Shown here: positions 44,790-53,240 of the stretch, one piece after another | How positions within the stretch are numbered: position 1 is the stretch's first letter | How the letters are laid out: each line of letters starts with the position of its first letter | Assembly: GCF_016464305.1 (NCBI RefSeq) | Contig: NZ_JAEIOJ010000001.1 | Coordinates: 922,908-986,907 of the forward strand | Direction of reading: 5' to 3' | Length of the DNA stretch: 64,000 nt | DNA from: Umezawaea beigongshangensis | Lineage (GTDB): Bacteria > Actinomycetota > Actinomycetes > Mycobacteriales > Pseudonocardiaceae | Notes under the pieces: generated by a model | Told to the model about the DNA's origin: nothing | What the model saw: only the letters and a program-made list of their open reading frames with translations | The model's database searches: none | Position numbers and translations under genes: made by a program

Positions 44790-46541
44790 GTGGACGGTCT
44801 CGGTGCGGAACTGCGAACCCTGCTGCGCGTGCGGTGGCCCCTGGCGGCCCTCCTGTTCTCAGCGCTGGCCGCGGAAGCCCTGCTCCTCTACGGGGGGCAC
44901 CGGGCGCAGGACATGCTGGGCTGGTCCGCCACGTGGTGGCTGTGCCTGGCGGCCTTCCTGGTGCTGCGGTGGCCGCGAGCCGCGGTGGCGCTGGCGGTGC
45001 TGTCCTTCGCGGTCTCGACGCCCGCGTTCCGCCTGAGCAGCGCCCCGGTGCCGACGATCGGCGCGCTGACCCCGGCCGAGGCCGTCGCGATGGTCGTGCT
45101 GGTCGTGGTGCTGGTGCGCGACCTGCGGGGGACGCGCCTGCTGACGAGCCTGGCGACGCTGCTCGCCGCGAGCGCCGTGGCGGCGCTGCTGCGCGTCTCC
45201 GGCCACCTGTTCGACCGGTCCGTCTCGACGAACGCCGTGATCGCGACCACGCTGATCACCGCCGCGATCGGCGTCGGCCTGTACCTGCGGTCTCCGCAGG
45301 CGGCCCCGGTCCCGATCGCGACCCCGCCGACCGGCCGGCCCGACGGACCGCGGACGCTGCTGCGCAGCCAGTGGCCGATCGCCGCAGGGCTGGCGCTGCT
45401 GCTGGCGGTGGAGCTGGTGGCGATCACCGGTGGCCGCCACTGGTACCCGACCGGGATGCTGCTGACGTGGGCGGCGGCCTGGCCCGTCTGCGTCGCGGCC
45501 GTCGTGGCCTCGCTGTACCCGCGCGCGGCGGTCGTCGTGACCCTCTCCTCGGTGGCCCTGTCGTCGTGGATCGCCCACGACCGGGGGCTGGCCCTGATGA
45601 CGGCGTTCAGCCCGCTGAGCCCCTCGGAGACCGCCGCGTTCTTCGTGACGGCCTCGGTGCTGGCCCGGTACCGCACGTCGGCCCGGCTCGTGTCCGACCT
45701 GGCGCTGCTGATCACCGCGGGCCTGGTCGCCGCCCTGCTGCGGGGCCCGTTCAACGACTACGACGTGCTGTACTTCCGGGACGTCGCACCCACCGGGATG
45801 CTGCTCGCGCTGGCCATCGGCTCCGGGCTCTACCTGCGGGACCGCGACACCGACCGGGCCCGGTCGGTGTCGACGGCCGTGTCCGGCGCGCAGCGCGAGG
45901 AGCGGATCGCGCTGGCCCGCGAGCTGCACGACGTGGTGGCCCACCACGTCACCGGCATCGTCGTGCAGGCCCAGGCCGCGATGACCGTGGCGGAGCGGGA
46001 CCCGCTGGCGGCGCACCGGCTGCTGCCCGGCATCACCCGCAGCGGCACCGAGGCGCTGGCGGCGATGCGCGGCCTCGTCGGCACGCTGCGCGAGGGCGAC
46101 ACCACGGAGGACGCTGCCCTGTCCTCCACCGCGGACCTCGGCGCCGACGTGCTGTCCGTCGTCGAGCGCGCCCGCGAGCTGGGCACGCCCGTGAAGCTGC
46201 GGATCGAGCTGCCGCGCGCCGTGCCGCCCGAGGTGTCGCGCTCGGTGCTGCGGCTGCTCCAGGAGGCGCTCACCAACGTCCAGCGGCACGCCGACTCCCC
46301 CTCCGAGATCGACGTGCAGCTCTCCAGCGCCGGTCCGGCGCTGCGACTCCTGGTGCGCGACGACGGCCGCGGCTCACCGGTCGCGCCGCTGGGCGGCGCG
46401 GGTGGCTACGGTCTCATCGGCATGCGCGAACGCGTGGAGCTGCTCGGCGGTCTGTTCTCGGCGGGCCCGGTGAGCGGAGAGGGCGGCGAGCGCGGCTGGC
46501 GGGTGCTGGCCGAGCTGCCGCTGGAGAGGGATGCGCGGTGA
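44790..46541 (+). CDS. NarL-type sensor histidine kinase with duplicated membrane domain
   Basis: 583 residues. Residues 7-168 and 187-351 are two copies of the same membrane unit, each with about five helices. Compare RTLLRVRWPLAALL with RTLLRSQWPIAAGL, RWPRAAVALAVLS with LYPRAAVVVTLSS, and AIGVGLYLRS with AIGSGLYLRD. The HisKA_3 helix follows: REERIALARELHDVVAHHVTGI with phospho-acceptor His near 380. The ATPase domain has RLLQEALTNVQRHA (N-box) and VRDDGRGS, then GGYGLIGMRERVELLGG. The gene overlaps its response regulator by 4 bases. The signal is unknown; the long membrane part suggests an envelope stimulus. Confidence 0.9.
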   Translation: MDGLGAELRTLLRVRWPLAALLFSALAAEALLLYGGHRAQDMLGWSATWWLCLAAFLVLRWPRAAVALAVLSFAVSTPAFRLSSAPVPTIGALTPAEAVAMVVLVVVLVRDLRGTRLLTSLATLLAASAVAALLRVSGHLFDRSVSTNAVIATTLITAAIGVGLYLRSPQAAPVPIATPPTGRPDGPRTLLRSQWPIAAGLALLLAVELVAITGGRHWYPTGMLLTWAAAWPVCVAAVVASLYPRAAVVVTLSSVALSSWIAHDRGLALMTAFSPLSPSETAAFFVTASVLARYRTSARLVSDLALLITAGLVAALLRGPFNDYDVLYFRDVAPTGMLLALAIGSGLYLRDRDTDRARSVSTAVSGAQREERIALARELHDVVAHHVTGIVVQAQAAMTVAERDPLAAHRLLPGITRSGTEALAAMRGLVGTLREGDTTEDAALSSTADLGADVLSVVERARELGTPVKLRIELPRAVPPEVSRSVLRLLQEALTNVQRHADSPSEIDVQLSSAGPALRLLVRDDGRGSPVAPLGGAGGYGLIGMRERVELLGGLFSAGPVSGEGGERGWRVLAELPLERDAR

Positions 46542-47191
46542 CGATCAGAGTCCTGATCGCCGACGACCAGGAGATGGTGCGGGTCGGTTTCCGGATGATC
46601 CTGGAGAACGAGCCGGACGTCGAGGTCGTCGCCGACGTGGCCGACGGCGTGGCCGCCCTGACCAGGGCGCGCGAGCTGCGGCCGGACGTGTGCCTGCTGG
46701 ACGTCAGGATGCCCGGCGCGGACGGCCTGGAGGTCACCAGGCGCCTGGCCGGGCCCGGTGCGGTCGATCCGATCAAGGTCGTGGTGGTGACGACGTTCGA
46801 CCTGGACGAGTACGTGCACACGGCGCTGGAGAACGGCGCGAGCGGGTTCCTGCTCAAGGACGCTGGCCCGGCGCTGCTGATCGAGGCGGTGCGGGCGGCG
46901 GCGCGCGGTGACGCGCTGATCTCCCCGCAGGTCACCGTGCGGATGCTGCGGCACTTCACCAGGCCGGCGAGCCGGCCGTCCGCGCTGCCGGCGCAGACGC
47001 TCACCCAGCGCGAGCTGGACGTGGTGCGCGAGGTCGCGCGCGGCCTGACGAACGCGGAGATCGCCGCCGCCCTGTACCTGTCGCTGTCGACGGTGAAGAC
47101 CCACCTGGCGTCGGTGCAGAACAAGCTGGAGGTGCGCAACCGCGTGGAGATCGCGTCCTGGGCCTGGCGGGCGGGCCTGCTGACGACCTGA
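46538..47191 (+). CDS. NarL/LuxR-type response regulator
   Basis: 217 residues. Receiver domain: acidic pocket IADDQEMVRVGF, phospho-acceptor Asp in CLLDVRMPGADG (about residue 55), Thr in VVTTFDLDEYV, Lys in GFLLKDAGP. After a linker the LuxR helix-turn-helix reads LTQRELDVVREVARGLTNAEIAAAL then LSLSTVKTHLASVQNKL (fragments). Start GTG 46538 overlaps the kinase TGA, so kinase and regulator form a pair. Targets are not obvious; neither neighbour has a clear regulator-binding repeat. Confidence 0.95.
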   Translation: MTIRVLIADDQEMVRVGFRMILENEPDVEVVADVADGVAALTRARELRPDVCLLDVRMPGADGLEVTRRLAGPGAVDPIKVVVVTTFDLDEYVHTALENGASGFLLKDAGPALLIEAVRAAARGDALISPQVTVRMLRHFTRPASRPSALPAQTLTQRELDVVREVARGLTNAEIAAALYLSLSTVKTHLASVQNKLEVRNRVEIASWAWRAGLLTT

Positions 47192-47198
47192 CGCCGGA

Positions 47199-47780
47199 TC
47201 AGGCCGGACGCCAGTCCAGCCGCCCCTCCGCGGTGACGGCGGGCACGCAGTGCCCGACCGGGCTGCCGTTCTCCAGCGACGTCGCCACCTGGTCCAGCAT
47301 CTCGTCGATGCTCGTCCACTCGGGCTTGTCCATCTCGCGCCGCTCGCGGTCCCACTCCACGACGCAGCCGTGCAGGACCCCCGGCCGCAGGTCGACCGCC
47401 AGCGCGTCCCCGCAGCCGTCGAACGCGAACGGCAGCCACAGCGGGTGGAAGCCCGTCGTGGGCGCCCCGGCCGACGAGTCGAGCTGCCCGGTCCCGGTGG
47501 GCCAGAAGCGGCGCTTCAGCTCCCAGGACTGCAACGCCGCGACCGGACCCAGCGGCGTGTAGAACGGCGGCAGGACCTCCGCGAACGCCAGGTGCTCCGT
47601 GCCGCCGTACACCGTCCACCAGTCGCGCAGGTCCCCCGGCGGGGTCAGCCCGGTCTTCTGCGCCAGCGTCTGCACCGCGGTCTGCCCGGTCGGGCGTCTC
47701 AGCACCGCCCCCGTCGCGGGTGCGTGTTGCGTCAACCACCTGACGACCCGGTCCCAGTGCTCAACGACGCCCACGCCCAC
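47199..47780 (-). CDS. SMI1/KNR4 family protein
   Basis: 193 residues. Pattern of SMI1/KNR4 (SUKH) proteins: an early helix WDRVVRWLTQHAP, then TGLTPPGDLRDWWTVYGGTE, LPPFYTPLGPVAA, TTGFHPLWLPFAFDGCGDALAVDL, and GCVVEWDRERRE. These domains often act as immunity proteins to contact-dependent or secreted toxins, or as cell wall synthesis regulators in fungi. Here it stands 7 bases from the convergent response regulator and upstream of an ESX-style cassette; an immunity role is possible but no toxin is evident. GTG 47780 assumed. Confidence 0.78.
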   Translation of the reverse strand: MGVGVVEHWDRVVRWLTQHAPATGAVLRRPTGQTAVQTLAQKTGLTPPGDLRDWWTVYGGTEHLAFAEVLPPFYTPLGPVAALQSWELKRRFWPTGTGQLDSSAGAPTTGFHPLWLPFAFDGCGDALAVDLRPGVLHGCVVEWDRERREMDKPEWTSIDEMLDQVATSLENGSPVGHCVPAVTAEGRLDWRPA

Positions 47781-47792
47781 ATGATCGAGTGC

Positions 47793-47894
47793 CCGGAGCG
47801 GACGAGGTACCGCTCATCGGGCAGGATCGTCCGAACCGGAGCGGAACCACCTGCTCGGACCATCTGAATGGTGGAAGATCGCCCGGAGCGGAAC
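47793..47894 (+). repeat. Three direct repeats CCGGAGCGGA(A)C upstream of the second ESX cassette
   Basis: CCGGAGCGGAC at 47793-47803 and CCGGAGCGGAAC at 47836-47847 and 47883-47894. Between copies 2 and 3 is the inverted repeat ACCAT-ctga-ATGGT (47859-47872). The region is non-coding and runs to ATG 47937, so these could be regulator sites. Confidence 0.6.
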
Positions 47895-47936
47895 GGGGAG
47901 GCTCGGGCGACCGTCCGAGTTCGGGGAGGAACGACC

Positions 47937-48260
47937 ATGGGTGGAAGCGGATTCGGCGTCGACACCGCGGTGCTCAGCACCTACGGCTCGACGGCAGCCG
48001 GACTGGCGGGGGAGGTCGGCGAGGTGGGCACCAGCACGCTGTCCGGGGTGGACGCGCTCGGCGCGCAGGCGTTCAGCGCGCTCGGCGCTGAGGTCGGCCT
48101 GACCGCGGCGTTCCAGCGCGCGGCACGCGCCCAGCTGGCCGGGGTGGCCGCCGCGGCGAGCGGCCTCGCCGGACTCGGCGGTGCCGTGACGAGCGCGGGC
48201 GCCGACTACACGGCGCGCGACGAGAGCAGCCGGGACGCCCTGCGGCGGTCCCGCGCGTGA
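47937..48260 (+). CDS. EspC-like type VII secretion target with YxxxD motif
   Basis: 107 residues, ATG 47937 after GGGGAGGA. Small, Ala/Gly-rich helical protein: VDTAVLSTYGSTAAGLAGEV, GVDALGAQAFSALGAEVGL, AFQRAARAQLAGVAAAASGL, then a tail GADYTARDESSRDALRRS. YTARD at 91-95 is the YxxxD signal of ESX substrates, placed after the second helix as in EspC/EsxB-like proteins. The stop overlaps the start of the next gene, whose N-terminal domain has a WxG turn, so the two could dimerise and be exported together. Confidence 0.68.
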   Translation: MGGSGFGVDTAVLSTYGSTAAGLAGEVGEVGTSTLSGVDALGAQAFSALGAEVGLTAAFQRAARAQLAGVAAAASGLAGLGGAVTSAGADYTARDESSRDALRRSRA

Positions 48261-49468
48261 GCGGCGACGTCGGCGGCTTCCTCGGCGCGCTCGTGCGCCC
48301 GATGCGCGAGCACCTGGCCGAACTGGACGGTGACACGGGTGGCGCGACGACCGCGGCCGACGCGTTCGGCCGGGCGGGCGGGGCGCTGACCGAGATCGCC
48401 GGGCGGCACACCACCGCGGCCGGGACGGCCCTGGACACCTGGTACGGCGACCGGTCGGCCGCGTTCGGGTCGAGGGTGGGCACGTTCTCCGGCGCGGTGA
48501 CGACGCTGGCCGCCAACTGCACGACGGCGCAGGACGTGGCCGCGTCCGCCGTCGCGGCCGTGCGGGCCGGGCGCACGGCGATCGAGAACCTGATCGACGA
48601 GTTCGTGGCCTGGGCCGAGCCGGTCCTGGCCGCCGCGCTGGGCGTGTCGCTGATCAGCGGGCCCGGCGCGGCGCTGATCGCGGCGGCGAGCGCGAGCGCC
48701 GAGGCCGACGAGTACTCCGGCAGGACCGCGGCCGAGGTGCAGCGGGTGCGCGAGGAGCTGACCGCGCTGGTGGCCCGGCTCGACGGGATGCCCGCGGTGG
48801 ACACGGCGGCGCTGGCCGCGCTCGGCGAGCCGCTGGGCGCGGCGTCGTCCGGCGACCTGGCGACGTCCGGCACGACCACCCCGTCGCAGGGCAGGGGTTC
48901 CGCCGAGGGCACGAGCGGCGGCACCGGCTCGGGCAGCGGCTCCGGCGACAGCGGCTCGGGCGGCGGAGGTGGCGGTGGCGGCGGTGGCGGCGGAGGTGGC
49001 GGCGGCGGTTCGGGCGGCGGCGGCGGCGCCTCCGGTCCCCGGTTGCCGGTCGCGATCCCGCCGCAGCCGGGCGAGGGCGTCGGTGTGAACCTGCCGGACG
49101 GCAGCTCGGCCGAGGCGCCGAACGAGACCGCGGCGCAGGCCGTGCGCAACGCGCTGTCCGCGCTCGGCACCCCCTACGTGTGGGGCGCGGCCAACCCGCC
49201 CTCCGGCACGGACTGCAGCGGGCTCACCTCGTGGGCCTACGCCGGTGCCGGCTTCGACGTGCCGCGCCCGGCCTCGTCCCAGGCGATGGGCGCGTCCGTG
49301 CCGCCGGGCCAGCTTCTGCCGGGCGACCTGGTGGTGTGGGACGGGCACGTGGCGATGGTCGTCGGCAACGGGCAGATGGTCGAGGCCGGTGATCCCGTGC
49401 AGGTCAATCCGGTCAGGACGGACAACGTCGGCATGGGGTTCATGGGCTTCTACCGGCCCACCGGCTGA
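48257..49468 (+). CDS. WXG-like domain fused to NlpC/P60 peptidoglycan hydrolase
   Basis: 403 residues. The N-terminal about 190 residues are helical with a W-x-G turn (LDTWYGDRSAAFG) and no signal peptide. Then come a Ser/Gly linker and a pure Gly tract (48955-49035). The C-terminal NlpC/P60 domain, NAVRNALSALGTPYVWGAANPP then GTDCSGLTSWAY with the catalytic Cys, GDLVVWDGHVAMVVG with the catalytic His, and QVNPVR, is complete. It should cut peptide cross-links in the wall (family knowledge). Export by an ESX system, with the YxxxD protein as partner, would explain the missing signal peptide. GTG 48257 overlaps the previous stop (GTGA). Confidence 0.82.
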   Translation: MSGDVGGFLGALVRPMREHLAELDGDTGGATTAADAFGRAGGALTEIAGRHTTAAGTALDTWYGDRSAAFGSRVGTFSGAVTTLAANCTTAQDVAASAVAAVRAGRTAIENLIDEFVAWAEPVLAAALGVSLISGPGAALIAAASASAEADEYSGRTAAEVQRVREELTALVARLDGMPAVDTAALAALGEPLGAASSGDLATSGTTTPSQGRGSAEGTSGGTGSGSGSGDSGSGGGGGGGGGGGGGGGGGSGGGGGASGPRLPVAIPPQPGEGVGVNLPDGSSAEAPNETAAQAVRNALSALGTPYVWGAANPPSGTDCSGLTSWAYAGAGFDVPRPASSQAMGASVPPGQLLPGDLVVWDGHVAMVVGNGQMVEAGDPVQVNPVRTDNVGMGFMGFYRPTG

Positions 49469-49798
49469 TCAGCGCGGGGCGAGGGCGATCAGGCCGACAC
49501 CGGCCAGGCACACCAGCGCGCCGGTCACGTCCCAGCGGTCGGGGCGGAACCCGTCGACCACCACGGCCCAGCAGAGCGACCCGGCGACGAACACCCCGCC
49601 GTACGCGGCGAGGACGCGGCCGAAGTTCGGGTCGGGCTGGAGCGTCGCGACGAAGCCGTACAGGCCGAGCGCGACGACCCCGGCCACGGCCCACGGCCAG
49701 CCGCGGTGCTCGCGCACGCCCTGCCAGACCAGCCAGGCGCCGCCGATCTCCAGCAGAGCGGCGAGCAGGAGGAGCAGCGTCCAGCGCAGTGCGAGCAC
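49469..49798 (-). CDS. YnfA-family (UPF0060) membrane protein
   Basis: 109 residues, four helices: [30 protein letters not shown] first helix ([15 protein letters not shown]), [39 protein letters not shown] and [18 protein letters not shown]. The [16 protein letters not shown] and DRWD motifs are diagnostic for YnfA, a small-multidrug-resistance-like fold with unknown or weak drug export function. GTG 49798 is preceded by TACGTT six bases upstream (leaderless). The stop directly abuts that of the NlpC/P60 gene, with no terminator between the two. Confidence 0.9.
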   Translation of the reverse strand: MLALRWTLLLLLAALLEIGGAWLVWQGVREHRGWPWAVAGVVALGLYGFVATLQPDPNFGRVLAAYGGVFVAGSLCWAVVVDGFRPDRWDVTGALVCLAGVGLIALAPR

Positions 49799-49804
49799 GG
49801 GGCC

Positions 49805-49810
49805 AACGTA
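49805..49810 (-). promoter_or_regulatory. -10 box for the YnfA gene (leaderless)
   Basis: TACGTT on the minus strand ends six bases before GTG 49798. Confidence 0.45.
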
Positions 49811-49852
49811 ACCGTGCGGTCTGCGGCAGACTGTCACCGGAGGGGGTGCCGG

Positions 49853-50233
49853 GTGAGCGAGTTGGACGACGACATCCGCCGCGCGGGCGAACGCGTGGCC
49901 GACACCGAGCGCAGGGTGTCCGAGCAGATCGCGCGCACCGGGCCGGTGCTCGGCCGGGCGTCCTCTCCGGACGGCGCCGTCTCCGTGGTCACCGCGCCGG
50001 GCGCGGCGCCGCAGCGCGTGCTGCTGAGCCGGGAGGCGCTGAGCCGGGGACCCGACGCGCTGGCGGCGGAGATCGTGCGCGTCGCCGGGCTGGCGGCGCG
50101 GGACGCGAGCGCGCGGATGCACCGCTCGCTGGAGCGCGTGGTCGACCCGGAGCACCTGGCCCGGCTGGGCTTCCCGCCGGGCGATCCGCGCGACGACGAG
50201 CCGCACGGCTCGTTCCTGCGGGGTCCGCGATGA
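49853..50233 (+). CDS. YbaB/EbfC-like protein of the ESX cassette
   Basis: 126 residues; GTG 49853 after GGAGGGGG. An N-terminal helix ([23 protein letters not shown]) is followed by [26 protein letters not shown] (fragments), the DGxVxVxV strands seen in YbaB, then [20 protein letters not shown]. The domain is the same as at the left edge of the window (SPDGAVTATV). It is coupled to the next gene by ATGA. These divergent YbaB copies next to secretion substrates may not be nucleoid proteins at all; function unknown. Confidence 0.65.
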   Translation: MSELDDDIRRAGERVADTERRVSEQIARTGPVLGRASSPDGAVSVVTAPGAAPQRVLLSREALSRGPDALAAEIVRVAGLAARDASARMHRSLERVVDPEHLARLGFPPGDPRDDEPHGSFLRGPR

Positions 50234-50763
50234 GCGAGCAGGAGCGCGTCGAGCAGCGCCGCCGGGCGACGGCCGGGCTGAGCGAGGCGCTGGCCGCGAC
50301 CACCGGCACGGCCGAGCACCAGACCGGGCTCGCGGTGGCGACGACGACCGCCACCGGCGTGCTCACCGCGCTGCGCCTGCACCCGGCGGCGCTCGCGCGG
50401 GGACCGGAGGCCGTGGGCCGCATCGTGGAGGAGACCGCGCGCCGGGCGACGGAGTTCGCCGTGCAGCGCGCCTACAACACGATCGCCAAGACGCTCGGCG
50501 ACGGCGTGACGCTCGCCGTGGAGAACCTGGTGGGCTCCACCCCGGCGCGCGCGGCGGGCTGGGACACGGTCCGCACGGTCCTGCCCGACGGCAGCCCGTT
50601 CACCCCTCCCCCACCGGCCGAACCGCCGGCTGAGGTGGCGCCGCCCCCGCAGCCGGCCCCGCAGCAGCGGCCCGAGCCCGTGCGGCGCAGGCCCGCTCCG
50701 CCGCCCGACGACGACGAGGACGCGTTCTTCGCCGATCCCTTCCGGGCGCAGAAGTACCGGTGA
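50230..50763 (+). CDS. Helical protein of unknown function in the ESX cassette
   Basis: 177 residues. Helical N-terminal two thirds ([74 protein letters not shown]) and a Pro-rich C-terminus that ends in an acidic patch [18 protein letters not shown]. No signal peptide, Cys or known motif. The Pro-rich plus acidic end recalls the tails of the YbaB-like proteins at ESX loci (compare the acidic tail at 62144). Coupled to the preceding YbaB-like gene, so they probably work as a pair. Confidence 0.6.
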   Translation: MSEQERVEQRRRATAGLSEALAATTGTAEHQTGLAVATTTATGVLTALRLHPAALARGPEAVGRIVEETARRATEFAVQRAYNTIAKTLGDGVTLAVENLVGSTPARAAGWDTVRTVLPDGSPFTPPPPAEPPAEVAPPPQPAPQQRPEPVRRRPAPPPDDDEDAFFADPFRAQKYR

Positions 50764-50849
50764 TCGCCCCGGACCGGTGAACCCGTAGGCTTTCCCCGCG
50801 CTGCGCGCCACGCGCCGCGCACCAGTGCACGGCGTGACCGGGAGGTCAG

Positions 50850-52079
50850 ATGGCGCAGGACATCGTCCCGATCGAGCTCGGGCTGACGCAGGGTGACGTG
50901 GTCACGCTGTGGGCTCCTCGCTGGCGGGAAGAGGGCGAGGAGTGGGAGGCGTTCCTCGGGCACGAGGACGACCTCTACGTCTTCCCGGACGCCGCGGTGC
51001 TGGCCGCGTTCGTGCGCAAGGCCGAGGAGCACGACCTCGCCGACCACCCGGCGTGGCACGTCGTGCCCGGCCTGTCGGTGGCCGACCTGTCCCCGGACGA
51101 CAACCACCAGTTCGACCTGGTGGGCGTGCCCGAGCTGGTGGCGGACGAGCCCGACACCTGGGTGATCGGCGAGCTGGCCGACGTGATCGCGATCGTGCGG
51201 TCCCTGGCCGACGTGTGCGACCTGGAGAAGGTGCACGAGGTCCTCGACTCCGCGGCGGGCTTCGCGCTGCTGCCGCAGGGGACGCTGCCGTTCACCGGCC
51301 GCGAGGGCGTGGCCCTGTGGACCGAGCTGGCCGAGGTCGTCGCCGAGAAGTGGGACGAGGTGCTCGACGCGATCGACGGCGTCGTGGCCACCCCCGAGGT
51401 CGACGCGAAGGAGCTGGAGACCGCTTCCGAGGAGCTGGCCGTGCTCCAGGACGCCGTCGCCGCCGAGGACGACCTCGACGACGAGGACGTGGACGAGGAC
51501 GACGAGACCGAGCAGGCGGCGGCCCCCACCGGCTTCTGGGCCGAGGCCGGCATCGACCCCATCAAGATCATCACGACCGAGGGCGACCACTACACGCTGC
51601 GCTGCTACCTGGACGACAAGCCGATCTTCCTGGGCTCCAGGGGCAAGATCGACGCGTTCAGCTCGCCGCGCGCGCTGGCCCGCTTCCTCGTCGACGCCGA
51701 GGAGAACAACGACCTCGCGGACGTGTCGACCTGGCAGGACGTCGTCGTGCGGGCCACCGGCGGCGACCTGGAGATCGACGTGGACGAGGACAACGTCTAC
51801 GTCCTCACCGGCCTGGCCGACGACATCCACGACGGCCCGGACGCGGTCGACCCCCACCAGCTCGAACTGGCGGTGGAACTGCTGGAGGACGCGGCGGACT
51901 GGGCCGACGACGACAGCGTGCGCGAAGCGCTGAGCACGTCGGAGAGCCTGGGCTGGCTGGTCTCGTTCGTGCTCCGCCCCGACCCGACCCGCCTGGCCCC
52001 GAGCGCGCCCTACGAGGCCGAGGTCCAGAAGTGGCGCGATCTGGTCGCCGCCTTCGAGGACCGCTTGAAGACCCACTAG
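50850..52079 (+). CDS. Acidic protein with internal duplication (Rv3311-like)
   Basis: 409 residues, very acidic. Two related halves: EEGEEWEAFLGHEDDLYVFPDAAVLAAFVRKAEEHDLADHPAW and the region around 230-275, shown as YTLRCYLDDKPIFLGSR, then ALARFLVDAEENNDLADVSTW. Both have the pattern strand, F-x-S/P-x-x-A-L-x-x-F, helix, D-L-A-D-x-x-x-W. The halves are separated by an acidic linker (DDLDDEDVDEDDETE). There is no membrane segment. The position between upp and add matches Rv3311 (recalled), a conserved protein of unknown function. Start ATG 50850 after GGGAGG. Confidence 0.75.
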   Translation: MAQDIVPIELGLTQGDVVTLWAPRWREEGEEWEAFLGHEDDLYVFPDAAVLAAFVRKAEEHDLADHPAWHVVPGLSVADLSPDDNHQFDLVGVPELVADEPDTWVIGELADVIAIVRSLADVCDLEKVHEVLDSAAGFALLPQGTLPFTGREGVALWTELAEVVAEKWDEVLDAIDGVVATPEVDAKELETASEELAVLQDAVAAEDDLDDEDVDEDDETEQAAAPTGFWAEAGIDPIKIITTEGDHYTLRCYLDDKPIFLGSRGKIDAFSSPRALARFLVDAEENNDLADVSTWQDVVVRATGGDLEIDVDEDNVYVLTGLADDIHDGPDAVDPHQLELAVELLEDAADWADDDSVREALSTSESLGWLVSFVLRPDPTRLAPSAPYEAEVQKWRDLVAAFEDRLKTH

Positions 52080-52093
52080 CCCCACCACGCGAG

Positions 52094-52121
52094 CGGCCCG
52101 GGACCACCTGGTCCCGGGCCG
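52094..52121. terminator. Bidirectional terminator
   Basis: Perfect 12-bp stem (52094-52105 with 52110-52121), 4-base loop, between the convergent stops at 52079 and 52140. Confidence 0.8.
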
Positions 52122-52139
52122 TCGTCGCGCGTGGAGCGT

Positions 52140-53228
52140 TCAGGACATCAGTGCCGCGTACCCCGGCTTGACCAGGGTGTTGATGATCTCCAGGCGCTCG
52201 TCGAAGCCCAGGAACGCCGACTTCATCGCGTTCACGGTGAACCACTGGAGGTCCGCCCAGTCGTAGCCGAAGGTCTCCACCAGCGCGGTGAACTCGCTGG
52301 ACATCGAGCACTGGCTCATCAGGCGGTTGTCGGTGTTGATCGTGACCCGGAACCGCAGCGCGGCGAGCAGGCCGATCGGGTGCTCGGCCAGCGACGGCGC
52401 CGCCCCGGTCTGGAGGTTCGACGTCGGACACATCTCCAGCGGGATGCGCCGGTCGCGCACGTAGCTCGCGAGCCGTCCGAGACGCACGGAGCCGTCCTCG
52501 GCCACCGTGATGTCGTCGACGATCCGCACGCCGTGCCCGAGCCGCTCGGCGCCGCAGTGCTGGATGGCCTCCCAGATCGACGGGAGTCCGAACGCCTCAC
52601 CGGCGTGGATCGTGAAGTGCGCGTTCTGCTGGCGCAGGTACTCGAAGGTGTCCAGGCCCCTCGTGGGGGGGAAACCGGCCTCGGGGCCCGCGATGTCGAA
52701 GCCGACGACGCCCGCGTCGCGGTAGCGGACCGCGAGTTCGGCGATGCGCAGCCAGCCCTCGTTCTGCCGCATCGCGCACAGCAGCGTGCCGACGCGGACG
52801 ACGCGCCCGGTCTCCGCGACGCGCCGCTCGCCCAGCCGGAAGCCCTCCTGCACGGCCTCGACGATCTGCTCCGGGGAGAGCCCGCGCGCGGTGAACAGCT
52901 CGGGGGCGTAGCGGATCTCGGCGTAGACGACGCCGTCGTCGGCCAGGTCCTGCACGGCCTCCGCGGCGACGCGCACCAGGGCGGCCTCGTCCTGCATGAC
53001 GCCGCACGTGTGGGCGAAGCCCTCCAGGTAGCGGACCAGCGAGCCCGAGTCGGCGTTGTCGCGGAACCAGTCGCCGAGTTCCACCGCGTCGGTGGTCGGC
53101 AGTCCCGCGTACCCGGACGCCTCTGCCAGGTCGATCACCGTCTGTGGACGGAGACCACCGTCGAGGTGGTCGTGCAGCAGCACCTTGGGCGCGCTGCGGA
53201 TGGCCTCCGGTGCAATCGGGGTGGACAT
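52140..53228 (-). CDS. add: Adenosine deaminase
   Basis: 362 residues. Zinc hydrolase that turns adenosine and deoxyadenosine into inosine forms. The metal-binding HxH is in [11 protein letters not shown] (His 19 and 21), then [44 protein letters not shown] (zinc His and catalytic Glu region), [22 protein letters not shown], and NTDNRLMS, where most ADAs have TDDP. Inosine would pass to the PNP at 32913. ATG 53228 is set by a TAGCGT box six bases upstream. Confidence 0.95.
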   Translation of the reverse strand: MSTPIAPEAIRSAPKVLLHDHLDGGLRPQTVIDLAEASGYAGLPTTDAVELGDWFRDNADSGSLVRYLEGFAHTCGVMQDEAALVRVAAEAVQDLADDGVVYAEIRYAPELFTARGLSPEQIVEAVQEGFRLGERRVAETGRVVRVGTLLCAMRQNEGWLRIAELAVRYRDAGVVGFDIAGPEAGFPPTRGLDTFEYLRQQNAHFTIHAGEAFGLPSIWEAIQHCGAERLGHGVRIVDDITVAEDGSVRLGRLASYVRDRRIPLEMCPTSNLQTGAAPSLAEHPIGLLAALRFRVTINTDNRLMSQCSMSSEFTALVETFGYDWADLQWFTVNAMKSAFLGFDERLEIINTLVKPGYAALMS

Positions 53229-53234
53229 GCGCCC

Positions 53235-53240
53235 ACGCTA
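53235..53240 (-). promoter_or_regulatory. -10 box for add (leaderless)
   Basis: TAGCGT on the minus strand, six bases before ATG 53228. Confidence 0.5.

Noticed and set aside
43522..45036. Plus-strand ORF running from the SDR gene into the kinase gene
   Set aside because: Only its middle part (44102-44400) resembles a protein family (DUF1963); the rest is shadow of SDR and kinase.
48955..49035. Gly codon tract as a tandem DNA repeat
   Set aside because: It is a poly-Gly linker inside the NlpC/P60 protein with mixed GGC/GGT/GGA codons, not a separate repeat element.
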